Below, piece after piece: positions 34,028-45,126 of a stretch of 64,000 nt of DNA. Every line of letters begins with the position of its first letter. Position 1 is the stretch's first letter. Origin of the DNA: Suillus spraguei (taxonomy: Eukaryota; Basidiomycota; Agaricomycetes; Boletales; Suillaceae); assembly GCA_016800925.1 (NCBI GenBank), contig JABCPU010000205.1, positions 55,995 through 119,994 of the forward strand. Direction: 5' to 3'. Under the pieces are notes generated by a model. It was not told the DNA's origin. It made no database searches and was given only the letters and a program-made list of their open reading frames with translations. The translations under genes and the position numbers were made by a program.

Positions 34028-36803
34028 CTATGCTTCCCTCGTCTGCTTGTCAACATCGCCCAACGATTTAGCAGCGTCATCCAAAATGGCCGGCGTCTTG
34101 TGCACCTCCAAAGTCTCCAATTCTATGGTGTGTAAGTCGTCTGTAGCTGTCGCATTCTCAGCACCTGTCTCAGGGTCTCCCACCTTCTCGCTGCGGATGA
34201 TCGTACGCTTGAGCGTGTAGCCACGAATAAAGAGAACGAGAACGAGACCAAATGCGCATAACGGCGTGCTGACCAACCAAATCGTGCTGAGAGACTGCAA
34301 GTAAGCGCGCCTGACCTCATCACGCACCGTTGGGTCCTGGTGGGAATAATCATTAAGCCTGGACCGAAACCATGGAAGTGTGCTTACGGGAATAGAAGAA
34401 ATCTGCTTGATGCTACCATTCAAAGCCAGAGCAGAAATGTCGATTGTGAGGCCTTGGATTCCCTGCAGTTTCTGCGGCAGGACGCTGAAAATGATAGCTT
34501 CCCCGAGCGTGATGCCAAATGTACTCCCAAGAGTTCTCAAGGCCGATAAGTGCCTATGAAAGATAGATCATAAAATCACTCACCGGATGAACATAAAAGC
34601 GCCTGTACTGGTAGCCATATCCTTAATAGGCATAGCTGCCTGTATGGCAACAAGCGGGGTCTATTACAGAAGTAATGATGAGCGTGCATCCTTAGGATGT
34701 GGATAACTCACCTGGAACATGCAACCTACACCGAGGGAAGCAATAAAGGGGTAGATTTCCTGCGCGGTACTGAATAAAAGAGCTGTAACGACAGCGTGAC
34801 TTCGACGCTGACTAAATACATACTTAGTGGCCGTATCATCCAACATGATCATGAGGCCAAAACCAAGCGTCATGACAATCCACCCGAACCACATGATAGG
34901 GCGGTATGCCCCTATGCGAACCATAACGATCCCAGAAACCGATGCCGTGAGCGAACAGCTTAACGAGTAAGGAAGCATTCTACGTATATCAGTAGGATAT
35001 AATAACAACAATACATAGATTCAATACTCACCTGATGCCAGAACGCGTTACCGATGCGCCAAGAACTCACGTCGAGTTCAGCACAATGCAGACTTGAAGG
35101 TTATGAGACAGGCCTACCTTGGTAATACATTGGAAGGTAGCTAGAAAACCCATGATGATATCAAGTATAAGGTCTGTCTACAGAACACTCACAAGTTACC
35201 TAGAGTAATGTGCATAAATGATTGTTACTCCGGAGACAGATTCGCATATATGACACACCTGCAAAGAATACCATAGCATGCAAGAAGTCAGAAAGTAATG
35301 TGAAGCCCGTCGTACGTGTCTGGAAAACCATAAGAGATAATATTAATATGGGCAGCATTCTCGATGACTTGCCCTGAAAAGACGAAGAGGGATAATTGGG
35401 GACCGCTTCGTGTAAGTCTCATTAATCCCACCAACGATGAGCAACGTTCCTCCCACAGCTAGGAGTGCAATTGTTTCGGGGTTTTTCCCTAAAAGAAAGT
35501 AATAATAAGCTCCGGTTCTATGGAGCAGGAATGAAATTACACGTCGTTTCGCTCGAGTTGAGACCAATAAGGAGACAAACAACGCCTGTGACGATCACAA
35601 AAAGCCCAACGAAATCAAATTCTCGGACATGGTCACGGAACGGCCTTCCTTGATGCGGATTTAAATTTAAGAAAAAAAATAAAATCACCCCAGCCAAGCC
35701 GCCAGTCGGTCTGTCCATGAAGTAATAAGCTTCTGATCTCGGGGAAACATTAGGAACATATAAAGCGCACAAATTAATCCAGAAACACCTGATACGTGTC
35801 GATCATGAACCTTCAGTACACAAATAACACACGCACACAAACTCACCATCTCCAAGATACATGATCAGTCAAAATCTATAGCACAAAAAATCAATTTTCA
35901 GATCCCTTCAGAAGATAGGAGACCTCACGCCGCCAACTAACGGTCCGATAACACTGAGAAGTCAATAGACTTTTATGTTCTAGAGGCTTAATGGGGTGTT
36001 TTATTCTGTCTTACCTTGCTATCCCCCAAGTGGTGCCGATGAAACCACCATACTTGCCTCGCCTAGAAAATAAATGAGATCAAAGATGACCCGGTGTTGG
36101 TAACACATATTGACTCTTCCAATGGAACAATGTCGGATATAGTGATCTGTACGAGTTGGAAGATGCCAGCGCCAATTCCCTGTAAGGCACGAGATATAAT
36201 CAACCATGTCATGCTCTGAGCTGCACCACACAGCGCTGAACCAATCTAGTCTGAGGTCAACGCAAGGTCGGATGCGCGTGCCAGTAGTAGTAACATACCA
36301 AAAATGCGAGAATGCATCCATATAGCATGCGTTTGCGGCCTGCAGGTTTCAGTCATGAGAAGTTGATTCCAAAGCAAAAATCCATGGCACTCAGGGCACT
36401 CGCCTAAAATGTCGGATAGTTGGCCATATAGCGGACCCAAAGAGCCATACACCAACATGTAAGCACTATACGGAAAATAGTACCACGTAATAATACCACA
36501 TGTAACATATACGTACCTTCCCACCCAACTATAGTTCTTACCCCCTACGAGTTCAGCTACAATTGTGGGCAAGGCGGTAGCAACGATAGTCTCGCGGTAT
36601 GTGAGCCAGATATTCACGAATAAAATAACGCAATTACGTACTTGATCTAAAGCTACCAAGAAGGTGGTGCACATCAAGCCAAAGAACACAATGGCCATAC
36701 GATTGTTAGGGATGACATGCTCCTCGACCTTTTTCCAGGATGCATCTGGCCTTTCTTTGGCCGCCTCGATTGCTGAAGACGGCGGCTCTGCCATTTTTGT
36801 CAC
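34028..36803 (-). CDS. MFS multidrug exporter, DHA2 (14-TM) type
   Basis: A conserved MFS core can be followed through about 19 introns. It starts MTKMAEPPSSAIEAAKERPD, then TM1 FFGLMCTTFLVALDQ, TIVATALPTIVAEL, LYGQLSDILGRKRMLYG (loop 2-3 signature), ALCGAAQSMTWLIISRALQG, a GRYGGFIGTTWGIA-like segment, WCFWINLPTGGLAGVILFFF, LNSSETTWKNPETIALL, RTRTTGF, YLPMYYQ, GASVTRSGIRMLPYSL, TAQEIYPFIASLGVGCMFQ, AAMPIKDMATSTGAF, a final TM and a charged tail. This is the proton-driven drug/toxin efflux type in the plasma membrane. Two introns need GC donors (36340-36403, GCGAGT; 35320-35372, GCAAGT). Near 35200 a 7-nt micro-exon (GTAACTT) gives the best frame. No disabling change was found. Its place beside the synthetase and oxygenase suggests product export. 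A Copia-type solo LTR ends the 5' flank 68 bp upstream. Confidence 0.85.
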
Positions 36804-36870
36804 GTTGTGAGAGTCTCGTTCACGAAGGCAGCGAGTGGATTTGAAGAACAGACAACGTTGACTGAGAATA

Positions 36871-37177
36871 TATCAAGATATGTTCCTCTTATCTATCATT
36901 ACATACATATCATACACGTTTCATCCACGTTCATATTTTCGTTCTCAGTTCAAACGATCCTCTAATATTCAGCGTCCATAGAATTCTTTTCCCTCAGTCT
37001 TTCCAACTAAGACCGAGGTGAGCTACTTACTACGACTTGAACATCATACTTAGTACTAACGATGTATAGTTCTCACTCTCTCGTTTCTAGGTATGAACCT
37101 GTCATAGTGTAGTCTTTCCAACTAAGACTGAGTTCTCACTCTCTCGTTTCTAGTCCGAGCCTCTTCAGATCTTCACA
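36871..37177 (+). mobile_element. Solo LTR of a Copia-like element (307 bp)
   Basis: The same length as, and more than 95 percent identical by eye to, the LTR at 43717-44023. Flanked by the 5 bp direct repeat GAATA (36866-36870 and 37178-37182), the expected target-site duplication. The ends are TATCAAG...CTTCACA, so the left end is not the usual TG. It lies in the promoter region of the MFS gene. Confidence 0.85.
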
Positions 37178-37182
37178 GAATA

Positions 37183-38379
37183 GACAAAGATGGGTTTGCA
37201 ACTTCGCATCGCACTGCATTTAATAAGGGTATAGAAGAGTTGTCAAATTCTGCCAAGGTGCGAGGTTTTCGACTCGGCTTCGGACCGACAGACGCAAATG
37301 AATTGAGCAAGAATTCGGCTTGAAATTATGGTCGCTATGAGTAACCCTTGGACAACCGTAGCCTTGAACGGTACAGATATCACTTGGAACTAGAAAAAAT
37401 AATTAATATTGAGTTCGCAGATTCTAGCTATTCTGACATGATCTAGTCATACGCCGCACTTAATGCATCCACCATTTTTGCCAGCGACGTGGCACCTGGC
37501 CCACATTTAGTGATGTTTGGAAATACAGAGAAGTGGCAATTTGAATTTTGAACAAGGACGCCCCCTCAGATCTGTAAGTAATTGGCAGCTTTGTATTTCG
37601 CTGCAACTGACTGAGTGAACAATGATTAATCTTGAGGCGGGAGAGATCCATTGATCAATGAGAATCCACTTGCAGATGAATGAGAATGAGAAGAGAAAAC
37701 GTGAGTGTCTACGAAGTGACAAATAAGCTTCAAAGACAGGAGACCGGAGATCGGAGGTTGGTACTGGAGATATGGAGAGATAGATGGCGGACGCACGCGT
37801 GACAGTGGATGTTGTAGAAGGTGCAATGGAAGACGTAGAAGATGCGCTATTATAAGTAGCGGCGGTGGAGGGGGTAGGAGTATATAGGGTTGAGAATAGA
37901 AGCATGTATCTTGGCAAGCTTGGTGGGGGAGGATTGGTGGAAGCCGCGATCATGGCGCTGACATCCGTGCCGGTTGGTTGCCAGGGTCGGGGGTGCTTAA
38001 ATGGCCTTTGGATAATGAGGGGGGTGGAGGAGAAAACATTGGTGTTAGCTGTATTCGAGCTAGTAAAATGACGAGAGGATTGGGGTAAAAGGCTCACCTT
38101 TGTTACGAAGGGCAAAGCGAATTTTATTTCTGGCTACACGATCTTTTCACGTGTGCAGATATCTGCAAGGATTAGAAGAAGGATATGCACGCGACAGTGG
38201 TATCTTCTTTGAAATGAGTTTCATTGGATGTAGTTTCCGTGATGAATTAGACATAAATGTAGATGGGAGTGTGCTTGTGGACGGTGCAGTAAAGCCAGGA
38301 AGGGATGCCGTGCGGTGATGTCTATGTGGACGTGTGCGCAGACGCATACAAACAAGCTGTAAGCATAACAAAAACATTG
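37183..38379. other. Mostly unassigned; one long minus-strand open frame (37507-38115)
   Basis: The minus-strand frame encodes 202 residues rich in Ser, Thr and Pro, with two hydrophobic patches but no recognised domain, and no clear splice sites confirm it. It could be a shadow or part of an unknown gene. Around 38260-38310 the sequence resembles 41640-41690 (CTTGTGGACGGTGCA), so the duplicated unit may begin here. Confidence 0.3.
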
Positions 38380-38666
38380 AAACAAGTCAAAAACACCTCG
38401 AATGTTTCATGTGAGAGCACGCACATTTTTGTTCTCGTTTTCCCTCCTATTTGTTCTCTGCATTGTGCGTGAGTTCTCGGATGACAGAGTCGAGTTGGGG
38501 CTGTTTCTATGTAACGTAGCCGACATCCTCGATGAGTTGTGCTTGATGTCATATGGACTCAGATTTGTACGGGCTGCAAGCGGAAGCGAGTCAAAAACAC
38601 CTCAAATGTCTCATGTGAAAGAGCACGTATCTGTTCCGGCTTTTGCAATCTGCTAGGAACGGCATT

Positions 38667-38729
38667 GTATGAGAACATGGTTCCCGTTCGATGGATGGCA
38701 TCCATCGAACGGTACCCATGTTCTCATAC
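38667..38729. repeat. Near-perfect 63 bp palindrome
   Basis: Two 31-nt arms around one base, 29 of 31 positions paired (from GTATGAGAACATGG to CCATGTTCTCATAC). The matching place in unit B (about 41930-42000) has the outer words but no continuous palindrome. Confidence 0.9.
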
Positions 38730-39144
38730 TATGGGAGATGTAGGCTGAGTACTATGTGCTCGATATCGCATCCGATGTCAACTTGGGCAAACGTATGTGC
38801 ATGCAGGGTGGAGGACAACTAGTGTCAAACGACTGTATTGTCAGTATCAGTGAATCATATTATTCGTGGATTCCAGCTATTTTGACGTGTTTATTCAGAC
38901 TAGACTAAGCAAGTTCACAAACCATCGCTGGGATTCACCCAAGCTGTTTCTCAACTCTCAACGTATTGAACGGCACCGCTGTCACGACCGACAATGTCAA
39001 GATATCGTTTCCAAGGTATCAGTTCGTTCGGTGTCACTGCGATTGAGAACTTGAAGTGTACGATCATGCCATTAGTGTGACTAGTGCCAAGAATATATAC
39101 CAAGGACGAGCAATAACTAAAAGGCGCTTATACTATTTTCTCAG

Positions 39145-41118
39145 CTCACCTTTCACCACCTACGAAGCTGATCGAGAAAGTATGGAGAACATCGATGTGA
39201 GGTATGATCACATTGTTCGATGTCGCCATATCCGCTCTACTGAACTTCTTATGTGTCCGTGTTGCAGGACAAAAGACTTGCCAGACGATTTGACGCCTTT
39301 TATCACTCGGACAACTCTGGACCCTGCTGGCGGAGGTGGATTTGGTGATGTCTGGAAATGCAATTATGATCATGACGCAAATGGTATCTCTGCCCTTGTC
39401 AGTCCGTGTATTGGATTCAATTTACCATTCGACTGGCTGATAATCGGGCCACTGGTTGATAAGGTTGCGGTCAAGGCCTTCAGACTTCCAGCGCACTATG
39501 ATTTGGAGAAAATTAACAGGGTAAGTTCCGTACGAGAACTGCGTATTAGCCTATGATAACTTCTGCTTTCTTTGGACGCACCCAGAAAATCAGCCGAGAA
39601 ATTGGCATATTGAAGATGCTACGCCATAAAAACATCGTGCCTTTGTGGGGTATAGCGACAGGATTTGGACGCATGTCAGAGTTGCGTTGCTTGGTGTCTC
39701 CGTGGATGCCAAACGGCACCTTGACTACCTACCTAAAATCTAATCACAACATTCTAACAGTCCTGGATCGTTCACGTATGGTGAGTAATTCCTATCATAT
39801 CCTTTCGCTTTTCAAAACTCAATCAGAGTTGGAAGCTGGAGGATGTCAGCGCTGGACTTCATTACCGTGTGTTTCCATCTTCTCAAGACGTTCAAGTTGT
39901 AAACTGACCTTTAATGGAAGTGCATTCGATGCGTATCATACACGGGGATATAACAGGAGTAAATCCGGAGCTGCTGGGCATTCTTGAAGACTGACCAATA
40001 TGCAGGCAAATATCCTGATCGATGAGGAAGGCCACGCAAGGCTAATCGATTTTGGTCTTTCCACTATCATCCAGCCCCTTCTTGGCCAGTCGGACTTGGC
40101 CGCGACATCTATGCATCCAGGTGCACTCTGCTATGCTGCGCCAGAACTATTTTTATCGGATGATGTAAGTGACCCGGAGTTGGTGAAAAAAAATGATATA
40201 TACTCTTTTTGGTTGTGTAATGCTTCAAGTAAGCTGATGTCTGGTCAAAACACGTTCCCCTGAGGACTGATTGAACAGTTTCTCTCGGGTCGGCCCCCTT
40301 GGTCTGAGATCAAATTTCAAAAGCAGCATTTCCGCATTCCTCTCATGATATCCGAAGGTCGTGGACCGCAGCGTCCAGATGGTCATCCTAAAATAATGGA
40401 CTTTAACTGAAACTTCATACAAAAATGCCTGCAATTCGAGCCCAAACTTCGACCCTCAGTAGATGAAGCACTTGACTTTGTCATGCATAGGTTTCACTCT
40501 CCAGGTAATCCTGCATAGTTGGTGGTGCTTTCCAACCGTCCATTCACACGAGCTTTAAGACTCTTGTGGTAAACCATCTGATCATCCCTCCGATGAGACG
40601 CGAAGCAACTTCCCTGGTACTCCCCTGCATGGTAGCTCTGGTGACTCGGATGCAGTAGAACAAGCCCCAGACAGTCCATCGCTCCACCCTGGTCGTAAAC
40701 CGGATCCTTCAACTATGTTAGAGTCTCAGATTCAGGGATCTTCGCCTGTCCGGCCTCTAATTCAACAGTTTCGGTATGTCCTTACAAAATATTTGCATGC
40801 TTGCATTTACATTTCCCCCAGGCCTCGTTCATTACATGGCGCTCGAGTGGTGCTCAACAACATGCTTCAAAGGTTATATGGTTCGTCTGCGCCGGGTCAC
40901 ATAAGATGGGAAACCTCCTTCCAAGGACCTCCACATAATCCTACTTGGCACGCTACAGCATACAGTAAGTTGTTAGCAAAGTGATTCTTGGTGCTTTTCA
41001 TCAAAATCACATAGTCGACGACGTCGATTATGGCCATGGCACAGCAAACACTAAGGGCGAAGCCTACGATAAGGCAGCGATACAAGTATTAGAGAACTTG
41101 GATAGAAAACGTGGGTAA
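39145..41118 (+). pseudogene. Protein kinase - linker - dsRNA-binding domain gene, copy A (two disablements)
   Basis: Exons in order: KLIEKVWRTSM/TKDLPDDLTPF; the Gly loop AGGGGFGDVWKC; VAVKAF (catalytic Lys); an alpha-C segment ISREIGILKMLRHKNIVPL; hinge SPWMPNGTLTTYL; LEDVSAGLHY/LHSMRIIHGD (catalytic Asp); ANILIDE; LIDFGLS (DFG); YAAPEL (APE); FLSGRPPWSEI; FIQKCLQFEPKLRP. A ~60-residue Ser/Pro linker follows, then a dsRBD on two exons (40822-40964 and 41015-41118): VVLNNMLQRL, FQGPPHNPTWHATAY, DVDYGHGTANTKGEA, DKAAIQVLENL. All catalytic residues are present. Disablements: an extra T at ~40204-40210 (TCTTTTTGG versus TCTTTTGG in copy B) shifts the frame before subdomain IX, and TGA replaces an expected TGG near 40408. 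The 5' exon(s) before 39145 are not resolved. A kinase joined to a dsRBD recalls PKR, with the domain order reversed. Confidence 0.75.
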
Positions 41119-41364
41119 TATGCAGAGCGGACGGGCCAGATAGAGCGGGAAAATGTATTGGGGTCACAGCGGAGTGACCCTAACCACTATCTCTATGAAA
41201 TGGAGGGAAGGACGTGAGGAGCTGTGCTACTACACTCGAGCTCCATCCGGACGAAGGTGTGAGCGCACTAACTGTGCTCAGCATTGCAGTGGAATACGTC
41301 CTAATACTTAGCAACCCGTATGTAGCATACATAGTAGTCAAGATTCCAGATCTGCAGTTCGAAA

Positions 41365-41659
41365 TCATGAAGTGATCATCATGTGTGATTGCGTGTACAT
41401 GCAGCTAAGTAAATGGATTATCAAAGATGGATCGGAAACATGGTATTCACCTAGCATAGCATACACCCACCTTGTATCTTCTCCAGCCCCCCAAAGCATC
41501 ACATAATCATACTGCTTCATGGTTACTTTCAGAACATCCGCATCAACATCAAGAGACACGTCAAACGACGAATCCGCACCCGCCGCACCTAATTTATCTT
41601 CTTCCTCAGCACTATCATCATTGCTATCGTCGTTGACCAGCTCTGGCGTCAAAGTCGGG
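41365..41659 (-). other. Possible acidic coding exon, unassigned
   Basis: The minus-strand sequence reads LTPELVNDDSNDDSAEEEDK, then SSFDVSLDVDADVLKVTMKQ and YDYVMLWGAGEDTRWVYAML up to a possible donor at 41453. It looks protein-like, but its neighbours on either side are duplicated or decayed. A fragment of an unknown gene is the best description. Confidence 0.3.
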
Positions 41660-43716
41660 AGTGGGCTTGTGGACAGTGCACGTGCATTTTTGTTCTCGTC
41701 CTCCCTCCTTTTTGTTCCCTGTATTTTGCAGAAGTTCCCGAGTGACAGGATGTGGTTGGGATTGTTTCCATGTAATGTAGCCGACACCCTCGATGAGTGT
41801 GCTCGGACTCAGTTCTGTATGGGCTGCAAGCAGAATAAAAGCGAGTCAAAAACACCTCAAATGTCTATGTGAAAGAGCACGCACAAATCTGTCCCAGCTT
41901 TTGCAACCTATTAGGAATTCTCGAGAACAGGATTGGGGAATTGAGAGTAGAGACTCATCCACCGAACGGAACTCATAATGTCCACATAGGTTCTCATACT
42001 ACGGCATATGTAGGCCGAGTCCTGGCGCGCGTCCACTGTATATGTTGGGATTTGAAAAAGGAAATAAATAAGAAGTACGTCCTAGTCTAATATTTGCAGT
42101 GTTAGTTTGGTGGTACAAATATAGCGAGAGAAAAGAATGCTCGGTGGTCGATCGACGGTACCTGATACTAGCCATGATAATAGTACGAGCTGGAAATTTA
42201 ATTAGCAACTTGGTGACTTATATGTATCGACCTTACAAACCACCTCTAGGACTCACTCAGGCTGTCAATGTTCAACGTTAGCCCTTGAGCAATGTCAAAA
42301 CATCATCATTTCCATAGTATCAGTTCGTTCGGCGTCACTACACTTGAGAACTTATGTTGCATTTAGCGCCAAAGCAAATAGACCTTCATGGCTTCTCCCG
42401 CGCGGTTAGAACTCCTACGGCGAGCACCAATCAGGCTTATGTGAACTAGTAAACACGGGTCTTATGGGCTATCATATCCAGTAGATACCTTCAAAACCTT
42501 GGCTTACGACCTTTACTAACTGGATCTGATCTATATTCTCAGTTGACCTCTCATCACTTACGAAACTGATTGAGGAAGCATGGAGAACGTCGATGTGAGG
42601 TATGATCATGTTTAAGTTGTCATCATGGGTGCTGTCTGCTTTACTGAACTTCTGATGTGGGTGACCGTGTTGCAGGACAGAAGACTTGCCAGACGATCTG
42701 ACGCCCTTTATCACTCGAACAACTCTTTACGCCGGAGTTAACCAAGGTGCATCTGGCGATGTCTGGAAATGCAATTACAATCACAATGGTATCTCTGCCG
42801 TCGTCAGTCCATGTGTTGGATTCGATTTACCATGCAACTGGCTGACCATCGGACCATTGGTTCATAAGGTTGCGGTCAAGGCCTTCAGACTTCTAGATTA
42901 TGATTTAGAGACAATCAACAGGGTAAGCTCCGTACGAGAACCACATGCTAGTCGATGCTAACTTCTGCTTTCCCTAGAAAATCAGCCGAGAAATTGACAT
43001 ATTGAAGATTCTACGCCATAATAACATTGTCTCCTTATGGGATATAGCAACAGGATTTGGACCGATTCCAGAGTTGCGCTGCTTGGTGTCTTCGTGGATG
43101 CCAAACGGCACCTTGACTACCTACTTAACATCTAGGCACAGCGATCTAACAGTCCTAGACCGTTCACGTATGGTGAATAATTTCCATCATATCCTTTCGC
43201 TTTTCAAGACTCAATCAAAGTTGGAAGCTGGAGGATGTCGGCGCTGGACTTCGTTATCGTGGGTTTCCATCCATCTTCTCAACACGTTCATGTTGTAACT
43301 TACCTTTGATGTAAGTGCACTCGATGTGTGTCATGCACGGGGATATAACAGGGGTAAATTAGCTTTGCTGAGGTGGTTTATTCTTGAGAACTAATGAACC
43401 TGCAGGCAAATATATTGATTGACGATGGAGGCCATGCAAGACTGATTGATTTCGGTCTTTCCACTATCGTGCGGCCCCTTCTCGGCCAGTCTCACTTGGC
43501 CATATCGTCTGTACGCGCGGGTACAATCCGCTATGCAGTGCCAGAACTTGTTCTATCAGACAATGCACGTGAGCTGCCAGTGCCTTTGGAGAAGGCTGAT
43601 ATCTACTCTTTTGGTTGTATAATGCTTCAAGTGAGTCGTTGGTTCGACCACGAGATGTTTGTCCGAGAGTTGACTGAGCAGGGTCTCTCGGGTCGGCGTC
43701 CTTGGTCCGAGATGCA
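41660..43716 (+). repeat. Segmental duplication unit B, cut off by the Copia element
   Basis: Direct partner of unit A. It ends abruptly at the Copia LTR inside the kinase domain; no counterpart of the linker and dsRBD exons is present in the window after the insertion. Confidence 0.75.
42543..43716 (+). pseudogene. Kinase-dsRBD gene, copy B, truncated by a Copia insertion
   Basis: Same exon plan as copy A: DLSSLTKLIEEAWRTSM/TEDLPDDLTP, a Gly loop GVNQGASGDVWKC, VAVKAFRL, ISREIDILKILRHNNIVSLW, CVMHGDITG, ANILIDD, LIDFGLSTIV, YAVPELVL, DIYSFGCIMLQ. It keeps the reading frame that copy A lost at SFG. One acceptor is altered (CAATCAAAG against CAATCAG in copy A). Coding sequence stops at LSGRRPWSEMH, where the Copia LTR begins, so the C-lobe end, linker and dsRBD are missing. 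Confidence 0.75.
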
Positions 43717-44023
43717 TATCAAGATATGTTCCTCTTATCTATCATTACATACTTATCATACATGTTTCATCCATGTTCATATTTTCGTTCTCAGTTCAAA
43801 CGATCCTCTAATATTCAGCATCCATAGAATTCTTTTCCCTCAGTCTTTCCAACTAAGACTGAGGTGAGCTACTTACTATGACTTGAACATCATACTTAGT
43901 ACTAACGATGTATAGTTCTCACTCTCTCGTTTCTAGGTATGAACCTGTCATAGTGTAGTCTTTCCAACTAAGACTGAGTTCTCACTCTCTCGTTTCTAGT
44001 CCGAGCCTCTTCAGATCTTCACA
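43717..44023 (+). mobile_element. 5' LTR of a Copia-like element (307 bp)
   Basis: Same 307 bp as the solo LTR at 36871-37177. It is followed directly by GGTTATGAGCCCTGG, the position and type of a Copia primer-binding site, then by gag-like sequence. Inserted within kinase copy B. Confidence 0.8.
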
Positions 44024-44044
44024 GGTTATGAGCCCTGGCTCAGA

Positions 44045-44651
44045 CTAGGACTTTCATTTGTTTTCCCTCCTACCCATCCTACATCTGAGCCTTCTGATTC
44101 TTTCCGAACTGGAACGAGGCCGCCCTGTATCGCTGCTAGATCCTTGGATCCTTCTTATCACTCTACCTCCGTCGCCACCGCTGACGCCCATTCTTTCATC
44201 TCAACCGATACTTAATTTGCCCATTCCTCCTGCTTCGTTGATGCCATCATTGTCACACTCGTCGTTATCATCTGGAATGTCTACATCAAATATCCAAATC
44301 CCTTCCTCGTTTCCTCACCCTCCACTTGATGCCAATGGTTCAAATTACTCGTCGTGGGTCACATCTATGGACCTTTGGCTTTTGTTGTTCAATCTGTGGC
44401 GCCTCCTCATCGGTGACGAGAAGGAACCACACCCCCCAGTAAAGCTCGCTAATGAATCTGATGCAGCTTTTGTGCAACGTGTTACCACTCATGATGCCAG
44501 TACAGATGTCGTTTCTTTCTGTGAATGACAGAGTATCACGAAGAGTCTTTTGGGCATGGCTGTCCATTCTAGTGATCTAATTCACTTTACGGGCATCTCA
44601 GACCCTGCTCTTGTTTGGAAGGCACTCGAGAACAAGTACCAGGCTACTATT
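44045..44651 (+). pseudogene. Copia-like gag, N-terminal fragment
   Basis: Reads ANGSNYSSWVTSMDLWLLLF, RLLIGDEKE, SDAAFVQRVTTHDA, then a TGA (44526-44528), then SLLGMAVHSSDLIHF and DPALVWKALENKYQAT. The W...L...I and VWxxLxxxY pattern is that of the UBN2-type Copia gag. The sequence ends where the Gypsy LTR is inserted, and its continuation is not found in the window. Confidence 0.7.
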
Positions 44652-45126
44652 TGTTACAGTTGTACGTGCCCCTATTCATTTTCCCTTTATCTTCTTACTT
44701 GTATATCATGTCACATGACTCTGACTCATATGCTCAACGCATCTGTACAACACATGCCTTCCTTATTAGGATACGCAGTTACACTCTCACAGTTACCTGG
44801 TCTGTGTGCACATATATACTTATATAAGCACAGTGTACTTGTAGTAGATTCCTTACTTTAATCTTACTGGGTTTTACCTGGAACATCCTTCGCTTAGGTC
44901 TCCAACCTAAGTCGTCTAGAATCGTCTCTAAGTCTAAGCACTCCTTAGCCTTAGTCTCTATTCTTGTAGAACCACTTGGACTTATCCTTAAGGCCAGACC
45001 CTTGATTGTACTTGGAACGCGTTCCTCGTACTTTCACCTTGTCCTCTTCTGGACATTGTAAGAACCTCCCAGCAGACCGTTTGTGTCTTTTCACTGTCGC
45101 TGGTGACGCCATCCCAGTTCGTAACA
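44652..45126 (+). mobile_element. Gypsy 5' LTR (475 bp)
   Basis: TGTTACAG at the start and GTAACA at the end form the short inverted ends. Matches the solo LTR at 47860-48335 over its full length, including the TATA-like ATATATACTTATATAAGC region. Confidence 0.9.

Larger units (their letters stand above)
38380..41118 (+). repeat. Segmental duplication unit A (contains kinase-dsRBD copy A)
   Basis: Direct partner of 41660-43716. Shared upstream landmarks are ATTTTTGTTCTCG, GTCAAAAACACCTCAAATGT and TATCAGTTCGTTCGG; then the kinase exons align one to one. Divergence is moderate, so the duplication is not recent. Confidence 0.75.

Noticed and set aside
37507..38115. Secreted or mitochondrial 202-residue protein
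   Set aside because: Low-complexity Ser/Thr/Pro sequence without a domain, splice support or a credible targeting signal; left as unassigned.
40897..41085. Minus-strand hydrophobic 62-residue frame
   Set aside because: Complement of the dsRBD exons and their intron.
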